Origin: Kangiellaceae bacterium
GTDB taxonomy: Bacteria > Pseudomonadota > Gammaproteobacteria > Enterobacterales > Kangiellaceae
DNA: 64,000 nucleotides
Assembly: GCA_026196875.1 (NCBI GenBank)
Contig: JAPHTP010000021.1
Location: forward strand, 1-64,000
Reading direction: 5' to 3'
In this document: one piece after another, positions 35,606-44,719 of the stretch
Numbering within the stretch: position 1 is the stretch's first letter
Layout: the number at the start of each line of letters is the position of its first letter
Position numbers and translations under genes: made by a program
The notes under the pieces: generated by a model
Database searches by the model: none
Told to the model about the DNA's origin: nothing
What the model saw: only the letters and a program-made list of their open reading frames with translations

Positions 35606-37027
35606 TTAGACTGACACCTTATTTCTACCATCGTCTTTTGCACGATAGAGAGCAGCATCGGCGCGTGAAATTAGAGATTCCTGACTTTCACCTTCTTTCC
35701 ACTCTGCTACGCCAAAGCTAGCTGTGACTTTTTTTAGTGGCGCGAACTTAGTATTAACCAGCGCAGCTCTAAGTTTTTCGGCAACCAGCTCGGCTTTATC
35801 CAGATTGGTTAAGGGAGAGATAATTAGAAACTCCTCTCCGCCCCATCGCCCAAGAAAATCGTTTCGACGTAAGCTCGATTTTATTAATTGAGCAATCTTC
35901 ACTAGTACATTGTCACCAACAATATGTCCGAATTCATCATTGATTTTTTTGAAGTAGTCAACGTCTAGCATGATCACTGAAAGCGGAGTGCCATACCGGC
36001 TACAGGTATCGATTTCTTGGATAAAAACTTCATCCATTTTCAACCGGTTATAAACTTTGGTTAACGAGTCAGTTACTGATAACAGCTCAAGTTTTCTCTG
36101 AGATTCTTTTAATTTAGCGTTGAGTGTTTTTAAATACCGATTCCACCAAACAAGCAGACTAACCAGCAGGATTACTGCAAATAGGACACTCCAATATTTT
36201 TGATAATCCACTTCGGGATCGTAGCTGACTACAGCGCCTTCAGTCATGTATTCTTCAATAAGCCTGGGATTAGTTGCAATAAGGGATTTTTCTAAAATGC
36301 TGTGTAAGACATTATTTTCCTTTCGTGTAGCGAGTGAGGCGATATCATCATAAAAAGGGGGAAGCACACCAACGACCTTTAGCTCCCTTACTTGCTCATT
36401 ATTAAAAAGGTTTGCCGCAGAGTATAATGAGACGACGGTGCCGTATGCTTTACCTTGCAATATGTGATCGATTTCATCCTGCACTGTATCAACGTATACA
36501 AATTGCATGTGCGGATAGTTTTTCCTAATCTGGGTGACGGCATAGTTACTTTTCAGCATGGCAAAAACTTTATCAGATACTTCGTCAAGATCTCTGATAT
36601 AGGGTTCTTGCTTTTTGCTAACGACTACACGTTTGATCCTTACATAGGGGCGGGTAAAGTTCATAACTTTGCTGCGTTCTTCGGTCTTGGTCGCCCAGGG
36701 TAAAACATGACAACGTCCTTCCTTAAGACCTTTGAGTGCCTCGGCCCAAGGAATTAGCGGCGTCGCTTCAAATTTAAGCCCGCTTTTGCCTGCTATCAGC
36801 TTAACAATACCCAAGCTGGCATCATTGCTAGCTTGTTGGATCACGTTACACACTTTGAATATTCTGCCACTTTGAATTAAGGTTTTTTCTTCTTTTGTGA
36901 AGATTTCAGTCGATTGAAGAGAAGGGGGCGAAGATAAACCATCTTGGGCTTGAGCAAGAGCTGGCCAGCTAAGGCTCGATATAACAAAGCTGAATAGGGC
37001 TAATGTAATGTTAACGTAATTTGTCAT
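35606..37027 (-). CDS. diguanylate cyclase with periplasmic substrate-binding sensor domain
   Basis: 473 residues. Signal peptide (cut near QAQ, residue 28), then a SBP_bac_3-type periplasmic domain (about 45-265: WAEALKGLKEGRCHVLPWATKTEERSK, FTRPYVRIKR), a membrane helix (about 280-296), a short coiled coil and a GGDEF domain (about 315-473). The active-site loop is GGEEF at 396-400 and the inhibitory I-site RRND at 387-390 has correct five-residue spacing, so an active, product-inhibited enzyme making c-di-GMP from two GTP is expected. The sensor probably binds an amino acid or similar small solute outside the membrane. Its signal pathway may end in the PilZ protein at 8455, a guess. Confidence 0.93.
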   Translation of the reverse strand: MTNYVNITLALFSFVISSLSWPALAQAQDGLSSPPSLQSTEIFTKEEKTLIQSGRIFKVCNVIQQASNDASLGIVKLIAGKSGLKFEATPLIPWAEALKGLKEGRCHVLPWATKTEERSKVMNFTRPYVRIKRVVVSKKQEPYIRDLDEVSDKVFAMLKSNYAVTQIRKNYPHMQFVYVDTVQDEIDHILQGKAYGTVVSLYSAANLFNNEQVRELKVVGVLPPFYDDIASLATRKENNVLHSILEKSLIATNPRLIEEYMTEGAVVSYDPEVDYQKYWSVLFAVILLVSLLVWWNRYLKTLNAKLKESQRKLELLSVTDSLTKVYNRLKMDEVFIQEIDTCSRYGTPLSVIMLDVDYFKKINDEFGHIVGDNVLVKIAQLIKSSLRRNDFLGRWGGEEFLIISPLTNLDKAELVAEKLRAALVNTKFAPLKKVTASFGVAEWKEGESQESLISRADAALYRAKDDGRNKVSV

Positions 37028-37619
37028 TAATACGGCGTTACCTAGTCTTACAAGACTTAGTCCTACAATCCTTAGCTCTATAATACATGGAATGCGTCAA
37101 TACTGTTTGATTTATAGTCAGTATAGTTAGACTTTTAATGAGTAGAACCGGATTGCCAATAAGTAAACTCTGATTACCAGCTGCCATAATGATTAACTAA
37201 ATTTCAAATACTTCAACCGCACATTAACCAAAGTTTAGCCCATATTCACTGTTTGTGGCTATTTTTGCAAAGTTAAGCTGGCCGAAAGGCTGAACACCGA
37301 AAGGCTCAATCGGGAGTGGTGGGAAACGCCAGGGCATTTGATATAGCTCTCGTCTGTCTTACTTTTTTCCCGAACTAGAGAGCTTATCTTACCTTAGATT
37401 TACTCTAGTAAAAGCTATGAATTTAGGCTGACAACAAGTTACTCCCGCATTTGTTGCATACAGGCTATTCAATTTGTGGGCCTGACTTGAAGCCTTGTCA
37501 AATTTAGGTGCCTTTATTCCCTCGGCTTTGCTTGGGGAGCAAATGTACAAAGGGCGGATATAAAGATCGATTTTGTACCCTAGCTCTCTTTCTCTTACCT
37601 GTCTTCCTAATTTTTTCAC
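37028..37619. other. intergenic region, 592 bp
   Basis: No gene I can support; a 76-codon frame at 37389-37619 starts GTG directly at the stop of the next gene without protein-like content. A 15-bp direct repeat (CCGAAAGGCT core) lies at 37282-37311. Confidence 0.4.
37282..37311. repeat. 15-bp tandem duplication
   Basis: Units CCGAAAGGCTGAACA and CCGAAAGGCTCAATC, sharing their first ten bases, side by side between two minus-strand genes. Confidence 0.7.
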
Positions 37620-39119
37620 TCACCCGGTTTCTTTAATCGGGGTTCTTCCCAACTTGCTATATTTCGCTTTCGCCATTTCAAGTTTTTCTTCTTCTTCTAT
37701 CAACGCAACCTGCATTTTTCTATACATTCTTAACGAGTAAAAACTAAAAGGAGAGAAGAATAACTTAATAATTACCGGCATTAGTTCAATCGCGACGAAA
37801 AATATTTTAAGCAACCAGCTAAATAGAAAAGCTGCTTCACCGATCTCTGGATCCTTATGAATGTTTTTAAGCGCTAAATAACGGCGTAACATACCGGTTT
37901 TTACTGCGTAAAATAGACCATCTTTTTCCAGTTTTTGACGATACTCATCCATTTTTCTCTGCTTTTCATCGATGGCGCGGTTAAGCATTGTCTTAGCAGT
38001 GAGTAAGCTTTCCTCTAGTCGCACAATCGATTGCTTGTTTTGTTCATAACTTGATTCGGTCATTTGTAAGTCATTAATGTTTTTTTGGACTTGGTTTAAC
38101 CCTTGAAGTGCAGAATCAATATCCGGTTGTAAGGCGTCGAGCTTTTCTTGTGTGTTGGTTAACTCGTTTTCTAATTGCTTTATTTGCTCGTTCAAGTCAG
38201 TGTAGGTGGCGACTGCACGGCGGTATTTCGGGCCTTCAGTTGGCGCACGGCCGTCTTTACCTGTTCGCTCTAACAAAGCCTCATTAAACCAGTAATTATA
38301 ATCTTCACGAGCTTTTGCTAGCCGATTGTTGATAGACGCTAACTCTGTATATAAAACTTGCTGTGAGCGTTGCAACTCAGTTGAATTACGTTGCTTGATT
38401 GTCAGAGTATTATTTAAGGTGTCAGTGTCATTAGCGCGGGAGGCAATTTCATAACGGTGATTTTGCTCACTTAGCTGTTGAATTTCTGCCTGGATGTCTT
38501 CTACTTTTTTGCGGTCAATACTGATCCCTGTTTCCAGCTCTTGCTCGTATTTTGCTAACTTGGCAAAGTACTCTTTATTTTTCTCATTGGACTCTTGTTG
38601 GATTTGCTCATCGATCGCATTGGCTTGCAAACTAATTTCAGCCAAGGTGGCCAGGCCAATAGCGATTATTAGTGAGTAGATAATTCGTGGAATAAGTCCG
38701 AGCAAGCTACGAAAGGGCAATCCACCTTTAAAGGGGTTCTTTAATGCCCAGTCAGAACCAATAATTGCCTGGTCGAGAAAAAACAGAGTAAGAGAAAAAA
38801 TAACTCCTACCACAACCGCGGCTTTAAAACTAAGGAATAGCGAAACCCCATAGGTAAACAACATGCAAGTGAATGCAAATGTCACTAATTGCCGGAACAC
38901 CATTGCGTAAACCAGAGTTCGATCATATTTTCCGCAATCTTTGAGTACTTCATAATCGGTGAGTGAAAGAAAAGCGAAGATCTTAAAAATAAAGCCATCC
39001 TTATGCGGTCTTCTTTCAAACTCGTTTCTTAGCGCCATTACCGGTTTATTCTCTGATGCGGGTTTATTGAAAGTCGGCTTATCCGAGTTGGGGTTATCGG
39101 AGCTGGTCTTATCAGACAT
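37620..39119 (-). CDS. DUF4407-type membrane protein with long coiled coil
   Basis: 499 residues from the ATG at 39119, supported by GAGGA just upstream. A disordered N-terminus with short Asn/Lys/Pro repeats (SDNPNSDKPTFNKP) leads to four hydrophobic segments (about 70-150). Then comes a long alpha-helical coiled coil (about 165-385; e.g. KYEQELETGISIDRKKVEDIQAEIQQLSEQ) and a last hydrophobic pair near 410-460. The FLDQAIIGSDW segment and the coiled-coil insertion fit DUF4407. Function unknown; the shape suggests a membrane-anchored structural or tethering protein. Confidence 0.85.
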   Translation of the reverse strand: MSDKTSSDNPNSDKPTFNKPASENKPVMALRNEFERRPHKDGFIFKIFAFLSLTDYEVLKDCGKYDRTLVYAMVFRQLVTFAFTCMLFTYGVSLFLSFKAAVVVGVIFSLTLFFLDQAIIGSDWALKNPFKGGLPFRSLLGLIPRIIYSLIIAIGLATLAEISLQANAIDEQIQQESNEKNKEYFAKLAKYEQELETGISIDRKKVEDIQAEIQQLSEQNHRYEIASRANDTDTLNNTLTIKQRNSTELQRSQQVLYTELASINNRLAKAREDYNYWFNEALLERTGKDGRAPTEGPKYRRAVATYTDLNEQIKQLENELTNTQEKLDALQPDIDSALQGLNQVQKNINDLQMTESSYEQNKQSIVRLEESLLTAKTMLNRAIDEKQRKMDEYRQKLEKDGLFYAVKTGMLRRYLALKNIHKDPEIGEAAFLFSWLLKIFFVAIELMPVIIKLFFSPFSFYSLRMYRKMQVALIEEEEKLEMAKAKYSKLGRTPIKETG

Positions 39120-39369
39120 AAGTTGTCCTCGCAAAAGGATTTTGGTTGTTTTGTTTGGTTTTTAAACGGGGCGAATTGCTACTTATTGCAAAATAGAGTT
39201 ATTGACCCTTAAGGATATTAAGACGAGGATTAGCGAGAATAGTTGTTCAATATTTGTAAATAAATGTGTTTAAGAGTTTTCATACTATCTATAACAGAAA
39301 GGGTTATGTGGTCTCAAGTTACTTCTAAAAGAAGCTTTAGCGTTGTTTATGAATAACCGCTGCAAGGTT

Positions 39370-39966
39370 CTACGGTAATTCATTCAAACCGATATAAACC
39401 AGGTTTTCTCCAGATATGCTTAATTGGCTACCTTCTGACTCTTCAATACAAGCTAGATGGCGCGTAGGAAAAGTAGCGTCAATTGCGTTGTCAATGGAAG
39501 ATAATTGGGTTTCACCGGATAAACTAAACACGAAGTTTAGTGTTCTAAGATCCTGCTGACGCGTTTGTCGGTCGAGCCATGTATCGACATAGCACTGGTA
39601 CTTTTCAGAACGAGTCATCAAATTTAGGTCTTTAATCGGCCCATCGTGCAAACGTCCGACGGTGCGGCAACCGCCATCGAAAGTTGCAAAGCTCAGAGGT
39701 GTCGTAAGACGGTCAGTTACGGTCCCGTTCTCAATCTTGTCTCCACTATGCTGTAAGTCGATCCCGTTACCCTCGATTAATATTAGATTTCTTAAGTAAC
39801 CTGAAAAGTCAGAAAACTCACCGTTTTCTATTACGCTGGCAATGCTTAAACGCCAATCAAAGTCTTCAAGCGTGCCACCATCACTGATAGCGAGTTCAGT
39901 GGTAGTACCTTTACCATTTTTCCAAGGGATTAATTTAAATGATTGGGGGGCAATTATTTTGAGCAT
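39370..39966 (-). CDS. HutD/Ves-family protein
   Basis: 198 residues from the ATG at 39966 (a TTG four codons upstream is the other option). The cupin-like family marks are WKNGKGTTTELAI, FDWRLSIASV, GEFSDFSGYLRNLILIEGNG, and a C-terminal strand region. HutD is found in histidine-utilisation operons, where its role is not settled; no other hut genes are here, so this is a stand-alone paralogue. Likely cytosolic small-molecule binding protein. Confidence 0.88.
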   Translation of the reverse strand: MLKIIAPQSFKLIPWKNGKGTTTELAISDGGTLEDFDWRLSIASVIENGEFSDFSGYLRNLILIEGNGIDLQHSGDKIENGTVTDRLTTPLSFATFDGGCRTVGRLHDGPIKDLNLMTRSEKYQCYVDTWLDRQTRQQDLRTLNFVFSLSGETQLSSIDNAIDATFPTRHLACIEESEGSQLSISGENLVYIGLNELP

Positions 39967-40214
39967 GTGAATAATCAATATGTTGAGTTAATTCTAATCG
40001 GGCAAATTATAACTTTTTCAAGCTAGTTGAGATTAAATGAATTTAGCTGAGGTTATCAACAAATTATAGAGGCTATTCTAGATACGGATGGCTAGTTCAA
40101 ACCAGCAAGATGGGGCTACACCGGCGCCACCTTGTTTCCAATTTAAAACGACTAGTAATATTTAATATTCAAAAAACTGGAGCTGAGTATATCAGTAATG
40201 AAAATTTGTTGCGT

Positions 40215-40616
40215 CTAATCTTCAGATTCAAATTTTAGCTTACTGATTATCTCATTCAGCTTTATCTGAGCGTCACTTAAAACAATGCCACTTGCGGCTG
40301 CTTGTACTGCATCCTTTTGAGCCTTAATTCTAGCATGGTAGTTTTCGATGCATGCATGTATGGCGGCTTTTATATATTCGAAAACCGGCTCAATTTCGTC
40401 TGTGGTTCTAACCCATGTTTCTACAAAAAGGCTACTTTCCGGCTTTATTTTGATTGGGTATTGGCTCCCCGACGTTTGATCGTTAAATTCCTGTAGTAAC
40501 TCTTTCGGGGCTTCATGGCTGAGTTTGAAATAAAGCTCAATATAAGGTTCTTTTCGGATGACCGGCGGGCGGCTTTCGTCAATTCCTATTATCTTTAGAT
40601 CGCTGATTTCTTTCAT
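40215..40616 (-). CDS. hypothetical cytosolic protein
   Basis: 133 residues, start chosen at 40616 because AGGAG lies eight bases before it; an ATG two codons upstream is too close to that site. Alternating strands and helices (IELYFKLSHEA, SSLFVETWVRT, FEYIKAAIHACIENYHARIKAQ) suggest a small alpha/beta protein. I recognise no family and see no catalytic motif. It stands alone upstream of the cold-shock gene region. Confidence 0.65.
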   Translation of the reverse strand: MKEISDLKIIGIDESRPPVIRKEPYIELYFKLSHEAPKELLQEFNDQTSGSQYPIKIKPESSLFVETWVRTTDEIEPVFEYIKAAIHACIENYHARIKAQKDAVQAAASGIVLSDAQIKLNEIISKLKFESED

Positions 40617-40727
40617 GTACATCTCTCCTAATGTGGCTTACCACCACGTTTCAAGTAAATGCCCTTTACATTTTAGAAATCTCGGGTAAGAAGAACTTAA
40701 TACTACCTTTGGGTTTTACTTGCGCAT

Positions 40728-40754
40728 AAAAAAAGGGAAATCAAATGATTTCCC
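40728..40754 (-). terminator. rho-independent terminator of the cold-shock gene
   Basis: On the minus strand GGGAAATC-ATTT-GATTTCCC forms a perfect 8-bp stem followed by seven T, 66 bases past the cold-shock stop codon. A textbook intrinsic terminator. Confidence 0.92.
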
Positions 40755-40819
40755 TTAATGTCTGATATGTGCTTATTCGCGATTTTATTTAAAAAGCGCG
40801 AAAGCATCATTGTAACAGC

Positions 40820-41029
40820 TTATACTGCTACAATATTCTCAGCCTGTGGACCCTTCGGACCTTGAGCAACAGTAAATTCAACCGTTTGACCTTCGGCTAA
40901 TGTTTTAAATCCTTCGTCGACAATTGCACTGAAATGAGCGAAAACATCTGGGCCTGAAGCTTGTTCGATAAAACCAAAACCTTTAGATTCGTTGAACCAT
41001 TTTACGGTTCCTTTAATAGTATTAGACAT
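40820..41029 (-). CDS. CspA-family cold-shock protein
   Basis: 69 residues, a single OB-fold cold-shock domain: [16 protein letters not shown] (RNP1), DVFAHFSAI (RNP2), [17 protein letters not shown]. It binds single-stranded RNA/DNA and melts RNA structure. Ribosome site AGGA. A ~340-bp upstream gap gives room for the long 5' leader typical of temperature-regulated csp genes, but I cannot confirm a cold box. Followed by a strong intrinsic terminator. Confidence 0.97.
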   Translation of the reverse strand: MSNTIKGTVKWFNESKGFGFIEQASGPDVFAHFSAIVDEGFKTLAEGQTVEFTVAQGPKGPQAENIVAV

Positions 41030-41373
41030 AATAAATATCCTGAAATTTGATTAAAAGTGCCCAAAATAGGCATATGTAGCAAGGGAACAGACTGGTAGTT
41101 AAAATCTTCAGAACGAGGTAATACAATGAGAAACAACGAAACGGAGGTGTTAATTTAGAGACTTTCATTCTAGCTGCGGCCAGTTTATAGCTTTATTTTA
41201 ATATGTCAATCAATTTAGCCCTTTAAATACGAATGAATGCTGAAAGTCTGTATCTTTAGTTAAATAGAAGCTCTCTAGCCGAATATGAATCATTTCTATT
41301 TGGGAAATCCACTAAGTCGCAAAATTATCTAAAAATCGTTACACTTGCGAAAAAACCGACAACAATCAAAAAC
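41030..41373. other. intergenic region, 344 bp, cold-shock leader and promoter
   Basis: Lies between the divergent cold-shock and YcxB-like genes. It should hold the csp promoter and 5' leader on the minus strand and the promoter of the plus-strand gene. No further gene seen. Confidence 0.5.
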
Positions 41374-41865
41374 ATGAGTCAACCATTTAACCAATCTGTG
41401 ACTTTCACCTTAGACAAAGCTCACTTCCAGGAATGCTTCGAACAATCCGCTCCAGCAGTTCAACCTAAGGATTTCAGTAAAGCGGCTATTTTCGCTGTGA
41501 TTGGCGTTCCTTTGTTATTTGTTGAGGCTGAGCATTATTACATTCCTTTCTTTTTAATCGGCCTGGCGATCCTTGAAGTCTTCAGTGTCTTGTACCGTCA
41601 AACGTGGTGGGTATGGCGTCAGTTAATGGGAAAGTCTGCCTATGGACAGGTGAAGTTAACTATTGATGAAGAGGGGATCGCTACAGATTCCGAACATGTT
41701 AATGCTCAAATTATATGGGATGATGTTACTAGCATAGAGCACACAGAAAAAGGGCTGTTGCTACGCCATAAGGGAGGTGTTAATTATCTTTCTAACAGCC
41801 ACCTTAATGAAGAAATTGTCGAGTTTATTTTAAAGCATAAACCCGATGCTAAGATCGAGCATTAG
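41374..41865 (+). CDS. YcxB-like membrane protein
   Basis: 163 residues. Two hydrophobic segments back to back (about 40-52 and 57-73: AAIFAVIGVPLLFV, YIPFFLIGLAILEVF) followed by a soluble C-terminal domain (GQVKLTIDEEGIATDSEHVNAQIIWDDVTSIEHTEKGLLL) with the WDDVTxIxxTxxGLLL pattern of YcxB-like C-terminal domains (PF14317 type), a PH-like beta fold. Function unknown. No ribosome site close to the ATG. Confidence 0.75.
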   Translation: MSQPFNQSVTFTLDKAHFQECFEQSAPAVQPKDFSKAAIFAVIGVPLLFVEAEHYYIPFFLIGLAILEVFSVLYRQTWWVWRQLMGKSAYGQVKLTIDEEGIATDSEHVNAQIIWDDVTSIEHTEKGLLLRHKGGVNYLSNSHLNEEIVEFILKHKPDAKIEH

Positions 41866-41901
41866 AATCAAGTAGTTAAATTCAGTACAACATGTTCAGG
41901 T

Positions 41902-41924
41902 AAAAAAAGCCCCTGTTACGGGGC
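41902..41924 (-). terminator. rho-independent terminator of the G8-domain gene
   Basis: Minus-strand reading gives GCCCC-GTAACA-GGGGC followed by seven T, about 75 bases past the stop codon of the 792-residue lipoprotein gene. It lies in the short gap after the convergent plus-strand gene. Confidence 0.9.
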
Positions 41925-41997
41925 AAGAGGGCTAGAATAATAAACTAATTAATAAACGGGATAAAAAAAGAGGAAAATCCTTCTCCCTCCCTAAAAA

Positions 41998-44376
41998 CTA
42001 GAAGTCAATTTCCGGGGGCATCACAACTGCTGAGTTACTTGGGCTGCCTACCAAACCATTTTTAACTAATGTTGATGTGGATGCGTCATCAGGCTTAAAC
42101 GTACTTCCAAAATAAACGCCGAACTCGTTGAGAAGTGTTTGGTTGGTTTTATCTACATATTGTTGCGGTGTCGAATAGCCATTTGGACCATCTTTATTGG
42201 CGCTTGTCATAGGGATAAAGTCTGGGATCTGTTCCAAGAAATACAAACTTCGATTATTAAATTCGTTAAAGTTTAGATAAATGCGATCGGGCATTAGAAA
42301 GAATAAAGGGTGTTTTGAAGCGACTGAATCTTCTGACTCTAACCCATTTTGAACTTCCGCTATCAAAGTAAAGTCTGGTTTCATTTCAATCTTTACTTGT
42401 TCTTGTTGGTTAAAATATTCAGAGGAGCCAAATGAAATATTGTTAAAAGAAAGATGTCTTGAGTTTGCTTGAGGATTCGCGACTCGAAAGTCAGTAAGGT
42501 TGGCAAAGTGCCCGCCTTCAATATTAATTTTCCCTTGAGTCGGAACATCCATGCCAATACCAAATCCTTCGATGTGGAAATTCTCAAAATTCAAGTCATT
42601 CATATTATGAAAGTGATTGGCGTCGACTCCGATGACTTGTTTGTCACCGTTACCATAAAGTCGAAAATTTTTAAAAGTTACCTTTTCGGTAAAGTTAAGT
42701 TCGACGGCGTTCTGGCGCATATTCCACAGCAACACATCTTCAAAGGTAGAGTGTAAATTTTCCAAGTACTCCGCGGTCACTTGTTCCTCAAGCCGGAAAA
42801 AACTAGAGTGTAAATAAAAGAAAGTTAAGCCCTTAGTAGCAGAGTAAGCCGTATTATTTTTAAATGAACTGGTGGGGACATACCAGATATCAATTTGTTG
42901 AATAGATTCGGGTAAATTGGCATTTGGAATGTTTGACGTTTTAAATTTCATCATTCCGGTGTTAGGTTCAATCAATCCTTCAGGCCAGTAAATAAATGCA
43001 TGGCCGGAAGCTCCAGCAACAACATTTCCCTCGAGCTTAACACCGCCTCCATGGATCCAGAATGCGTCGCCTTGAAAAGCAAAATCTTGTCTATCTTCTC
43101 TGAAGTCCGGTGCTCCCTGGAAACCGTCGAGTAGTGGAAAAGTGGGATTAACCGTATGCAAAGCGATGTTATTAATAAATGAACCTAGCTCATCTCCAGC
43201 TTCAGTTTGATAAGCACCACCTACAACCTTGTAAGAAACATTATCGATAAAGTCTACATTACTCGAATGGTTTACATAGGCCCAGCCCGGATCGTCCTCG
43301 ACCACATTGCCTCGAATCTTTGCAGGTACAGCGTTAATGTCCACGCCACCACGATGAAAGTGAACAGAGTATCGGCCACGAATATTTTCGCGTTCCAAAA
43401 CTACTGGAGGTGACTCATCAAGGTTGGGGAAAGACCAATCATCGAGAGGGACTGATTTATCGGTTCTACCCAGTTGGTAGAATCTGGCGTAGTTGACGTC
43501 GACATCAAGGTTGTGCATAAACATCACATGGCCACGATGTTTAATTGATGGATTTTCTGAGTAAAATTCGATATTGCGCGACAGATTTGCAATATGAACT
43601 GTCAAGTCTGACTTAGGTGCTCTATGATCCTTTAGGAGTGGTGAAGATAAGTGAATAGTTTCTCCATCTATCGAGTTTATCGTTACAAGTTCGTCGCTTG
43701 CCGGGTCTTTAGGATCAGTTGCGGCAATCACCAGTCGATCACCAGCTTTCCATCCGTGGGGAGTTTGTTTAAGAGTAACTGATGATTCACCGGCGATTGG
43801 TTGGTTTAATAAACCTGACCAGGCCGTTTTTTGAGCGCCATAAACCACGACCTTTCCCTTTAAAATTGCACCTCTTCTAAGCTGTTTTGCATCTGTTTGT
43901 TGTGTAATTGGACCGAAGTCAGCGAACATGATTTTCGCATTGTAGCTAGCTGAAACGGGTTGCTCTGCGGTGCCTATTTGTAACAGGCTTTCGTGGTTGG
44001 CGATTAGAGTCCCGACATTTAGCTGAGTATTTCGATCATGCGAAAATATTAATGCACCATCAATGGTGAGCGTTTTGACTTTGGAAGAAATTTCACCGTC
44101 TACAATTAATGTATATCCGCCGGGTACAACAAACTCAGAACCATCTGCAGGAAATGCTTTATCTTGCCAGGTGTTTTCATCTGACCAGTTTCCTGAACTG
44201 ACCATTACAGGTGAAGTCGTAGTTGTCGCGGAAGTCGGCGTGTCTTGACCTGAAGGCGGACTTTCCTGGACTACGTTGGTTTCAGAACTTCCACAGGCAG
44301 AAATATTAAATATGAGGGCTAAAGTTAAACACAATACGACTACATGATAAATCTTGAATAAGGGCTTTATCATCAT
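41998..44376 (-). CDS. G8-domain/parallel beta-helix lipoprotein, CEMIP-like
   Basis: 792 residues. Lipoprotein signal with lipobox ISAC (Cys28), then a Ser/Thr-rich linker. A G8 domain follows (about 55-160: SSGNWSDENTWQDKAFPADGSEFVVPGG, TLTIDGALIFSHDRNTQLNVGTL). The rest is a parallel beta-helix with the marks of the CEMIP/TMEM2/PKHD1L1 family: YSVHFHRGG, GNVVEDDPGWAYVNHSSNVDFIDNVSY, GGAYQTEAGDELGSFINNIAL. Animal relatives bind or cut hyaluronan. A bacterial, lipid-anchored form suggests binding or cleavage of an external polysaccharide, which is inference. Ribosome site AAGGAG. Confidence 0.85.
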   Translation of the reverse strand: MMIKPLFKIYHVVVLCLTLALIFNISACGSSETNVVQESPPSGQDTPTSATTTTSPVMVSSGNWSDENTWQDKAFPADGSEFVVPGGYTLIVDGEISSKVKTLTIDGALIFSHDRNTQLNVGTLIANHESLLQIGTAEQPVSASYNAKIMFADFGPITQQTDAKQLRRGAILKGKVVVYGAQKTAWSGLLNQPIAGESSVTLKQTPHGWKAGDRLVIAATDPKDPASDELVTINSIDGETIHLSSPLLKDHRAPKSDLTVHIANLSRNIEFYSENPSIKHRGHVMFMHNLDVDVNYARFYQLGRTDKSVPLDDWSFPNLDESPPVVLERENIRGRYSVHFHRGGVDINAVPAKIRGNVVEDDPGWAYVNHSSNVDFIDNVSYKVVGGAYQTEAGDELGSFINNIALHTVNPTFPLLDGFQGAPDFREDRQDFAFQGDAFWIHGGGVKLEGNVVAGASGHAFIYWPEGLIEPNTGMMKFKTSNIPNANLPESIQQIDIWYVPTSSFKNNTAYSATKGLTFFYLHSSFFRLEEQVTAEYLENLHSTFEDVLLWNMRQNAVELNFTEKVTFKNFRLYGNGDKQVIGVDANHFHNMNDLNFENFHIEGFGIGMDVPTQGKINIEGGHFANLTDFRVANPQANSRHLSFNNISFGSSEYFNQQEQVKIEMKPDFTLIAEVQNGLESEDSVASKHPLFFLMPDRIYLNFNEFNNRSLYFLEQIPDFIPMTSANKDGPNGYSTPQQYVDKTNQTLLNEFGVYFGSTFKPDDASTSTLVKNGLVGSPSNSAVVMPPEIDF

Positions 44377-44719
44377 TTAGGTTAACTCCTTATAATTCAG
44401 GTCGACGCTTTGTTTCGACTTGGTTAACGGGTGTGAAAATTTCAATAATTTATTTGCAAGGAGCACTTGCAAAGGTCATTGAAGATTTATTAACTTAAAT
44501 AATGAATTGTTTCTTTGGGTAACAAAATTATGGAATTGTTCTAGTTTTGTATTATCTTGTAGATAATTAAAACTGACGGGGAAACTATTCAATAATTGGC
44601 TAGAAGTAATAAAGAGTAATAAAGAGTAATAAGAGGTAACAAAAGGTAGTTAATGAGTAGGGTAAAATTATTCGATAAACGGTGGAGAAAACTGAAGCGA
44701 AAGTGATTATTGAAAGTAA
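44377..44719. other. intergenic region, 343 bp, with 10-bp repeats
   Basis: AT-rich spacer between two minus-strand genes. It contains the repeat run at 44601-44650 and presumably the promoter of the G8 lipoprotein gene. Confidence 0.5.
44601..44650. repeat. 10-bp tandem repeats, five units
   Basis: Units TAGAAGTAAT, AAAGAGTAAT, AAAGAGTAAT, AAGAGGTAAC and AAAAGGTAGT follow each other in exact 10-bp register, about one helical turn each. Confidence 0.85.

Noticed and set aside
37389-37619. 76-codon frame directly after the DUF4407 stop codon
   Set aside because: GTG start with no ribosome site; the TGAGTG overlap looks accidental and the sequence has no fold-like pattern.
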